In this document: positions 31,432 through 36,470 of the stretch, piece after piece
Position numbering within the stretch: the first letter of the stretch is position 1
Layout: every line of letters starts with the position of its first letter
Assembly: GCA_947254025.1 (NCBI GenBank)
Contig: CAMYBS010000011.1
Coordinates: forward strand, 1 to 36,470
DNA: 36,470 bases
Direction of reading: 5' to 3'
Origin: an uncultured Clostridia bacterium
GTDB lineage: Bacteria > Bacillota > Clostridia > Tissierellales > Peptoniphilaceae
The notes under the pieces: generated by a model
Told to the model about the DNA's origin: nothing
Database searches by the model: none
Seen by the model: only the letters and a program-made list of their open reading frames with translations
Program-made: the position numbers and the translations under genes

Positions 31432-32284
31432 AAAAGGTTTATATAGCATAGCAAGACTCAAAGAGCTGCAAGAGAGCTTTGGATTTGAATTTAAAAAAGC
31501 ACTTGGACAAAACTTTTTGATCGACGGCAACATCATAAGAAAGATAGCACAGGAGAGCGGCATCACAAAAGATACTACCGTTATGGAGATAGGTCCTGGT
31601 ATAGGCACATTGACAGAAGAGCTCGCAAAACACGCAAAGAAGGTCATAGCCTTTGAGCTTGACGAGTCGCTTAAAGAGATACACAAGGAGACACTTGAGC
31701 CGCATGAAAATGTTAAAGTAATTTACAAAGACTTTATGGACGCCACAGAAGACGAGATTAAGGCCTTGACAGGTGGTCCGTTCAAGGTATGCGCAAACCT
31801 TCCATACTACGTGACGACACCCATACTTACATTTTTGCTCGAATCAAAGCTAGAGATTGAATCCATCACGGTTATGGTACAAAAAGAAGTCGCTCAAAGG
31901 ATAGTCGCCGATGAAAAGTCAAAGGACTACGGTAGCATATCAGTCTTCACACGTGCCTATGGCGATGCGCGCATAGCATTTAATGTGTCAAAGGACTGCT
32001 TCTACCCCAAGCCAAAGGTGGACTCAGCAGTTTTATATATAGAAAAGAAGAAAAAAGATTTGGCAAACGAAGAGCTATTCTTAAAGATAATTAGAGCAGC
32101 CTTCATGAAGAGAAGAAAAACACTTGCGAACGCTTTATTTAATAGCGAAGTGGGTATAGATAAGGTGCACACAATAGATGCACTTAAGGCCATTAAGAAA
32201 GGCGAGAACACAAGGGCAGAGGAGCTAAGCTTCGATGACTTTGTAAGTATAACGAGAGACTTGGAGGGAATATATGGAAAGTAA
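31424..32284 (+). CDS. rsmA: 16S rRNA dimethyladenosine transferase RsmA (KsgA), TTG start
   Basis: A 286-residue methyltransferase that dimethylates A1518 and A1519 of 16S rRNA. Motifs: K-K-A-L-G-Q-N-F-L, E-I-G-P-G-I-G-T-L-T, N-L-P-Y-Y-V-T-T-P-I and F-Y-P-K-P-K-V-D-S-A. No ATG is available near the expected N-terminus, so the TTG at 31424 inside the rnmV end is the best start. The GGAGG at 31407-31411 is rather far (12 bases). Length matches the family. Confidence 0.96.
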   Translation: MTEKGLYSIARLKELQESFGFEFKKALGQNFLIDGNIIRKIAQESGITKDTTVMEIGPGIGTLTEELAKHAKKVIAFELDESLKEIHKETLEPHENVKVIYKDFMDATEDEIKALTGGPFKVCANLPYYVTTPILTFLLESKLEIESITVMVQKEVAQRIVADEKSKDYGSISVFTRAYGDARIAFNVSKDCFYPKPKVDSAVLYIEKKKKDLANEELFLKIIRAAFMKRRKTLANALFNSEVGIDKVHTIDALKAIKKGENTRAEELSFDDFVSITRDLEGIYGK

Positions 32285-32615
32285 AGTATTAACACAGGAA
32301 GAACTGGATGTAATCAAAAACGATAACATCGACTACAAGGTAGTTGAGAAGTTAGCAGACATTATGAAAGCACTTAGCGAGCCTTCCAGAATACAAATCA
32401 TACACGCACTGAGCCTAAGCGAGATGTGTGTAACAGATCTTTCATACGCACTAGGTATGACACAACCACTTGTTAGTCACCACCTAAGGATACTAAGAAA
32501 CCTTGGCCTCGTTAAGTACGAAAGAGACGGCAAGCAACTTGTCTACTCACTAGATGACGAGCACGTGCTTATGTTATACAAGCAAGGCTTGGAACATGCG
32601 AAAGAAAAAGCTTAA
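32274..32615 (+). CDS. ArsR/SmtB-family metal-responsive repressor
   Basis: A 113-residue winged-helix regulator that overlaps rsmA by 11 bases, with GGAGGGA upstream. The recognition helix region is T-Q-P-L-V-S-H-H-L-R-I-L, followed by a wing E-R-D-G-K-Q-L-V-Y. The C-terminal helix carries D95-x-H97-x10-H108-x2-E111, the same spacing and residues as the alpha-5 zinc/cobalt site of SmtB and NmtR/CzrA-type sensors. A single Cys (E-M-C-V-T-D-L) sits where ArsR or CadC have a C-x-C site, so arsenic or cadmium sensing is less likely. It is the last gene of its operon and lies just upstream of the cobalt uptake operon. Target genes are unknown. Confidence 0.9.
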   Translation: MESKVLTQEELDVIKNDNIDYKVVEKLADIMKALSEPSRIQIIHALSLSEMCVTDLSYALGMTQPLVSHHLRILRNLGLVKYERDGKQLVYSLDDEHVLMLYKQGLEHAKEKA

Positions 32616-32631
32616 TAGTAATCGATATATT

Positions 32632-32661
32632 ATCTGTCACTATAATTGTGGCAGATTTTTT
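32632..32661 (+). terminator. Terminator of the metG operon
   Basis: ATCTGTCAC (32632-32640) pairs with GTGGCAGAT (32648-32656), with one wobble, followed by a T-run. Confidence 0.88.
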
Positions 32662-32737
32662 ATGGCTTGTATGTAAATTAGTCTTTAATTAGATTAAATA
32701 AATATGCTACATACATCCATCAATATGGGTATTAACC

Positions 32738-32766
32738 TTGCATTCTAAGTTCTGTAGTGATATAAT
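32738..32766 (+). promoter_or_regulatory. Promoter of the cobalt/corrin operon
   Basis: TTGCAT (32738-32743), a 17-base spacer and a perfect TATAAT (32761-32766) with extended TGA. It places the transcript start at about the first base of the riboswitch. The stretch 32662-32737 shows nothing else. Confidence 0.65.
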
Positions 32767-32774
32767 TATATTGA

Positions 32775-32915
32775 TATCGTTCAAGGGAAGTTTTAAAAGA
32801 CGCAGTCGCCGCTGCCGTTGGCGCATACTGAGTAAACACTTATGTCACTGTTATTTCATCCATAATGGGAAGGCGTTTACAAGGGCTTAAAGCGCTAGCC
32901 GGAAAACCTTACTTT
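32775..32915 (+). ncRNA. Cobalamin riboswitch
   Basis: Conserved landmarks in the right order: AAGGGAA near 32783-32789, then ACGCAGTCGCCGCTGCCGT (32800-32818), GTCACTG (32844-32850) with TGGGAAGGC (32866-32874), and the B12 box AGCCGGAAAACCTTAC (32897-32912). Binding of adenosyl- or related cobalamin should switch off the downstream cbi genes. Edges are approximate. Confidence 0.88.
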
Positions 32916-32932
32916 ATCGAGAAACACCTTCG

Positions 32933-32984
32933 GCAAAGAGAGGTTCTTTTCCAAATCAATTTGATTTTCAAAAGGAGTCTTTGC
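32933..32984 (+). promoter_or_regulatory. Expression-platform hairpin of the riboswitch
   Basis: GCAAAGA (32933-32939) pairs with TCTTTGC (32978-32984), enclosing CTTTT/AAAAG and AAATCA/TGATTT stems. No U-tract follows, so it is not a simple terminator. It may work with upstream GGAAAACC (in the B12 box region) and GGTTCTTTTCC (32942-32952), which can also pair. Confidence 0.5.
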
Positions 32985-33012
32985 GTGGGGGGAATAAAAG
33001 GAGGAATAATTT

Positions 33013-33723
33013 ATGAGAAAGAAAAGTATCATTCTCATGGGTCTTTCACTAATTTTATTGTCCGCAGACGCATACGCAATGCACATCATGGAAGGTTACC
33101 TTCCTAAAGAGTGGTGCGTAATCTGGGGACTTGTATCTTTACCATTCATCATACTTGGTATAAGAAAAATTGCTAAAGACTCTGATTCAAACGAGAAGAA
33201 AGTTTTACTTGCGCTTGCAGGTGGCTTTATCTTCGTACTATCTGCTATGAAGATCCCTTCAGTAGTAGGTAGCTGTTCACATCCAACAGGTACTGGACTT
33301 GGTGCAATACTATTTGGACCACTTCAAACATCTGTTTTAGGTTTAATTGTTTTAATTTTCCAAGCTTTGTTATTAGCTCACGGTGGTTTAACTACTTTAG
33401 GTGCTAATACTTTCTCTATGGCTATAGCTGGACCATTCTTAGCTTTTGCCATCTATCACTTGTTAAAGAAACAAAATAGAAGCCTTGCAGTATTCTTAGC
33501 AGCAACTCTTGGTGACTTATTCACTTATGTTGTTACTGCAACTCAACTTGCTGTTGTTTACCACGAAGGAATTGGATTTACAGCTGCTTTAGGTAAGTTC
33601 TTATCTATCTTTGCTGTTACTCAAGTTCCTATCGCTATAGTTGAAGGTTTACTAACTGTTGTTATTGTTAACCTTATAGTTAGATACAAAGGTGAGGGGG
33701 TACTTACAAATGAAAGATTATAA
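33013..33723 (+). CDS. cbiM: Cobalt ECF transporter substrate-binding subunit CbiM
   Basis: A 236-residue integral membrane S-component. It has a signal peptide followed by M-H-I-M-E-G-Y-L-P, where cleavage exposes the M-H metal-binding N-terminus typical of CbiM. The later [11 protein letters not shown] motif provides more cobalt ligands. The ribosome-binding site is AAAGGAGG. It is the first gene under the cobalamin riboswitch. Confidence 0.97.
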   Translation: MRKKSIILMGLSLILLSADAYAMHIMEGYLPKEWCVIWGLVSLPFIILGIRKIAKDSDSNEKKVLLALAGGFIFVLSAMKIPSVVGSCSHPTGTGLGAILFGPLQTSVLGLIVLIFQALLLAHGGLTTLGANTFSMAIAGPFLAFAIYHLLKKQNRSLAVFLAATLGDLFTYVVTATQLAVVYHEGIGFTAALGKFLSIFAVTQVPIAIVEGLLTVVIVNLIVRYKGEGVLTNERL

Positions 33724-34003
33724 GAAGACTAATTTGATTTTAATCATACTTGCTATCTTACTTGTTGTACTACCACTTGTTTTCGTTCAAGGCGAATATG
33801 GCGGATCTGATGATGCCGCAAGTGAAGAGATTGAAGCATTAAAACCAGGCTATGAGCCATGGTTCGAGTCCCTTTGGGAACCACCATCGGGCGAAGTTGA
33901 ATCCTTGTTATTTGGTCTTCAAGCTGCTATCGGTGCTGGAGCTATTGGCTACATCATTGGCAGCTGGAAGGGCGCTGCAAGTAAGAAGGAAAAAGATAAA
34001 TAA
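33710..34003 (+). CDS. cbiN: Cobalt transporter subunit CbiN
   Basis: A 97-residue protein with two membrane helices and a short extracellular loop ending in the family segment [15 protein letters not shown]. The ATG at 33710 is preferred over the in-frame GTG at 33692. It overlaps cbiM by 14 bases. It helps CbiM load cobalt. Confidence 0.95.
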   Translation: MKDYKKTNLILIILAILLVVLPLVFVQGEYGGSDDAASEEIEALKPGYEPWFESLWEPPSGEVESLLFGLQAAIGAGAIGYIIGSWKGAASKKEKDK

Positions 34004-34018
34004 AGGGGCTTAGGTAAA

Positions 34019-34699
34019 TTGCTACTCATTGATCAGTTCGCATATACCAACGGCTTAAGGCATATCAAGGCAGGATATAAATTTATATTCTGCCTAGCTA
34101 TGCTAGTTTTAGCTATTGGTCTTGACAATATATATGTAAATTTAGGCATATTCATCTTAATAATATTCTTAGAGCTTGCATTTGCAAAGTTTAAAGTAAG
34201 AAACGTCTTATCATTTATTAAAGTTCCGATTATATTCATATTCTTAGGAACAATATTTTTGATAATTGGTTTTTCTAAAGAAAATCATTTTGTCTATTCC
34301 ATAAACATCTTTGGCATATACTTTGGAGTGATTGAGGGGCAAGAGATGCTATTTCTAAATGTTTTTTTAAGATCTCTTGCGGCGACCTCTTCGGTCATAT
34401 TCTTAAGTGTAACGACACCCATGGTCGATATAATCAAAGTTTTCAAGAGCTTGCATCTGCCAAACATCTTCATCGAGCTCTTTATGCTTATTTACCGCTT
34501 CATCTTCATTATCATAGAAGAGGCGCAAACAAACATAAACTGTCTTGAGATAAAGTTTGGCTTTATAAACACTAAGACATCGTTTAAGTCTATCAAGATC
34601 TTTGTTGAGAACATGGTCTTAGGTATATTTAAGAGAAACGAAGAGATGATTAATGCTTTAAATATCAAGCTATACAATGGGGAATTTCCGGTTAGGTGA
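34019..34699 (+). CDS. cbiQ: ECF transporter transmembrane subunit CbiQ, TTG start
   Basis: A 226-residue T-component. The first residues L-L-I-D-Q-F-A-Y-T-N match the CbiQ N-terminus, so the TTG at 34019 is taken as start. Several membrane helices and a cytoplasmic helix with an A-R-G-like coupling region (F-K-R-N-E-E-M) follow. It couples CbiM to the ATPase. Confidence 0.92.
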   Translation: MLLIDQFAYTNGLRHIKAGYKFIFCLAMLVLAIGLDNIYVNLGIFILIIFLELAFAKFKVRNVLSFIKVPIIFIFLGTIFLIIGFSKENHFVYSINIFGIYFGVIEGQEMLFLNVFLRSLAATSSVIFLSVTTPMVDIIKVFKSLHLPNIFIELFMLIYRFIFIIIEEAQTNINCLEIKFGFINTKTSFKSIKIFVENMVLGIFKRNEEMINALNIKLYNGEFPVR

Positions 34700-34703
34700 T
34701 TAT

Positions 34704-35516
34704 ATGTTAGAAGTAAAAAATTTAGAATATACTTATGAGAGTGGACAAAAGGTCTTAGACGGAGTAAGCCTCTCGACTAATAACGGCGCCATCACCATGA
34801 TTATAGGTGAGAACGGTGCCGGTAAGACTACTTTATTTAAAAACATACTTGGGCTACTAAAGAGGGACAAAGGCGAGATACTTGTTGATGGTGAACTTCT
34901 TCGCTACGACAAGAAGAGTCTTTTGAATTATAGAAAGAACGTTACTATGGTTTTTCAAGACCCGGACAATCAAATCTTCTACTCGAACGTGTTTGATGAC
35001 ACTGCTTTTACGCTTAGAAACCTTGGCTACGACGAAGAAACTGTTAAGGCAAGGGTTGAGATGGCGCTTAAGAATGCAAACGCATATGAGCTAAAGGATG
35101 AGCCGGTTCACTTTTTAAGCTATGGACAAAAGAAGAGGGTTGCCATCGCTTCGGCGATCGCCTTGGGTGCAAAGTACATCCTTATGGACGAGCCGACTGC
35201 AGGACTTGACCCGGTGTCTATCGGCATACTTAAGAAGACTATCGCTTCTATTGCGAAGGATAGTTCGCTTCTAATATCTACTCACGATATGGAGTTTTGC
35301 TATGAGATGGCTGACTACATATACGTAGTTAAGGACGCAAAGATTATCAAGGAAGGCAATAAGTATGAGATCTTTAAGGATGAAGATCTTATTAAGCGCG
35401 CCAATCAAGAGCTGCCTATATGTGTTAGGGTTGCTAACGCTATGGGTCTTGACTTCTTTGAGAACAACGATCAAATGATAGAGAGATTAAAGGCTTATGC
35501 TAAGCATAGCTCTTAA
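34704..35516 (+). CDS. cbiO: ECF transporter ATPase CbiO
   Basis: A 270-residue ABC ATPase. The ATG at 34704 with TAGGTGA upstream is chosen; an in-frame ATG at 34677 lies within cbiQ. Walker A G-E-N-G-A-G-K-T-T, Q-loop V-F-Q-D-P-D-N-Q, signature L-S-Y-G-Q-K-K-R, Walker B Y-I-L-M-D-E-P-T-A-G-L-D. It is a single ATPase, so it probably works as a homodimer. It overlaps the next gene by 20 bases. Confidence 0.95.
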   Translation: MLEVKNLEYTYESGQKVLDGVSLSTNNGAITMIIGENGAGKTTLFKNILGLLKRDKGEILVDGELLRYDKKSLLNYRKNVTMVFQDPDNQIFYSNVFDDTAFTLRNLGYDEETVKARVEMALKNANAYELKDEPVHFLSYGQKKRVAIASAIALGAKYILMDEPTAGLDPVSIGILKKTIASIAKDSSLLISTHDMEFCYEMADYIYVVKDAKIIKEGNKYEIFKDEDLIKRANQELPICVRVANAMGLDFFENNDQMIERLKAYAKHSS

Positions 35517-36090
35517 TATAAAGGATAGACCTGTTACCATAGTTGGTGGCGGGTCTGTCGCTTTAAGAAAGTTTAAAACGCTTCTTAGTGAAGGAGCAAA
35601 GCTTACTGTCGTTGCTAAGGACTTCATAGATGGCTTTGCCTGCGAAGGAGCAAATCTGATAAAGGGTGTTTACAAAAAAGAATACATAGAAGGAGCCTTA
35701 CTAGTCTTTATCGCGACTGATGATGAAGAGCTTAACGATAGAGTTGCACGTGATGCGAAGGAGCTTGGCATCTTATATAACAGGTGCGACAATAAGGATG
35801 ACTCTGACTTTCACTCTATCAACATGAAGAAGCTTGGCGGCATAGACATATCCATATCGACAGGTGGAAGGCTTCCTGATCTAAACAAAACGATTATGGA
35901 CCAGATGCAAAGCTACGCTGTATATGATGATGAGTTTTTAGACTTAGCATCGAAGCTAAGAGAGTACTACATAAAGTGCTATAGACAAGACGAGATTAAG
36001 AAGATAAAGACTTACAGTAAAGAAGAAATTTTAAGCTATATAAAGGAGTTTGAAGACTTTGAAACTAAAGGTGGGAACGAGGACAAGTAG
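35497..36090 (+). CDS. Precorrin-2 dehydrogenase (siroheme synthase N-domain)
   Basis: A 197-residue NAD-dependent enzyme that oxidises precorrin-2 to sirohydrochlorin, the branch point to siroheme and to anaerobic cobalamin synthesis. The nucleotide-binding loop is T-I-V-G-G-G-S-V-A-L-R-K, and N-R-C-D-N-K matches the family region holding the catalytic Asp. It belongs to the Met8p/CysG N-terminal/SirC family without the methyltransferase domain. It starts inside cbiO and its end overlaps the hemC start by 32 bases. Its place in the riboswitch operon supports a role in corrin synthesis. Confidence 0.92.
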   Translation: MLSIALNIKDRPVTIVGGGSVALRKFKTLLSEGAKLTVVAKDFIDGFACEGANLIKGVYKKEYIEGALLVFIATDDEELNDRVARDAKELGILYNRCDNKDDSDFHSINMKKLGGIDISISTGGRLPDLNKTIMDQMQSYAVYDDEFLDLASKLREYYIKCYRQDEIKKIKTYSKEEILSYIKEFEDFETKGGNEDK

Positions 36091-36470
36091 GCTTGCACTG
36101 AAGCAAGTTGAGCTTGTATTTGATAAATTAAAAAATTACTACGACATTGACTACGAAGTTGTGGGCATAGAGACGCTTGGCGACATCGACAAGAAGACAT
36201 CTATACGCCAGATGGGTGGCAAGGGTGTCTTTGTCAGGGCGATTGAAGAAGCACTTGTTGATGGCAAGATCGACATCGCTGTGCACTCATTAAAGGATAT
36301 GACTTCTGAGCTTGCGCCTGGCCTTGAGATCATATACTTTGGCCAGAGAGCAAGAAGAAATGACATAGTTGTTCTTAACAGGGTGCATAGTGGTAAGACG
36401 GCTCTTGAGCGCAGTATGAAGGTCGCTACCGGCTCCTTAAGACGCAAATTTTTATTAGAGCAAGAGGACA
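36059..36470 (+). CDS. hemC: Porphobilinogen deaminase, 3' end outside window
   Basis: Hydroxymethylbilane synthase, which joins four porphobilinogen units. Only the first 137 residues are present; the frame is open at the window end. TTG at 36059 (AAGGAG at 36043-36048) gives the family start K-L-K-V-G-T-R-T-S-R-L-A-L-K-Q. Also seen are G-G-K-G-V-F-V-R, I-A-V-H-S-L-K-D-M and T-G-S-L-R-R. The usual H-S-L-K-D-V-P is H-S-L-K-D-M-T here, a mild change. It continues the riboswitch-controlled operon. Confidence 0.92.
   Translation, partial: MKLKVGTRTSRLALKQVELVFDKLKNYYDIDYEVVGIETLGDIDKKTSIRQMGGKGVFVRAIEEALVDGKIDIAVHSLKDMTSELAPGLEIIYFGQRARRNDIVVLNRVHSGKTALERSMKVATGSLRRKFLLEQED

Noticed and set aside
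32865..33107. 80-codon open frame across the riboswitch
   Set aside because: It runs through the B12 box and expression platform and into cbiM in another frame; the riboswitch explains the region.

Overview
The window is a 36.5 kb chromosomal stretch of a low-GC, anaerobic Gram-positive bacterium. Gene content points to the Firmicutes: the metG-tatD-rnmV-rsmA cluster, trmN-rsmI, RNase M5, SLH-anchored and lipobox proteins, and AGGAGG ribosome-binding sites. The combination suggests the Tissierellia/Peptoniphilaceae neighbourhood, but that placement is inference and is not proven by the sequence. Almost all genes lie on the + strand; the one clear exception is a small ferredoxin gene.

Layout. 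(1) 1-6781: the end of rplQ with its terminator, a HutD/Ves-like cupin, a lipoprotein, a TIR-flanked structured repeat, a methyltransferase, a CDF metal exporter, a glutathionylspermidine-synthase-like ATP-grasp enzyme and a second lipoprotein. (2) 6830-13364: a small unknown protein, a 2x[4Fe-4S] ferredoxin on the minus strand behind a near-consensus promoter with a Crp/Fnr-type palindrome, then a tight operon trmN-rsmI-nurA-herA-glgA. (3) 13365-18945: a minisatellite, aspA with a second Crp/Fnr-type palindrome far upstream, and an accessory-looking block. In that block a Fic-fold protein, a membrane protein and a His-tailed DMT transporter are separated by repeat elements and by related GGGGAGC terminators. 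(4) 19073-23323: a 1416-residue surface protein with SLH repeats, a charged helix, InlB-type repeats and a C-terminal transglutaminase-like domain. (5) 23480-24229: an arsenite-methyltransferase-like gene whose frame crosses a TGA exactly where the family has a conserved cysteine. A SECIS-like hairpin follows at the right distance. (6) 24311-28107: a promoter and leader hairpin, a heterodimeric ABC exporter, and an orphan RelB-like antitoxin with its own promoter. (7) 28147-32661: metG-tatD-rnmV-rsmA-arsR. (8) 32738 to the end: a cobalamin riboswitch controlling cbiMNQO (cobalt uptake), a precorrin-2 dehydrogenase and hemC, which is cut by the window end. This is a coherent cobalt and corrin-ring supply operon.

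The most notable observation is the probable selenocysteine-containing ArsM. Next come the family of stop-codon-adjacent elements with shared termini but different interiors, and the direct repeats flanking a Fic-fold gene that lacks the catalytic histidine.
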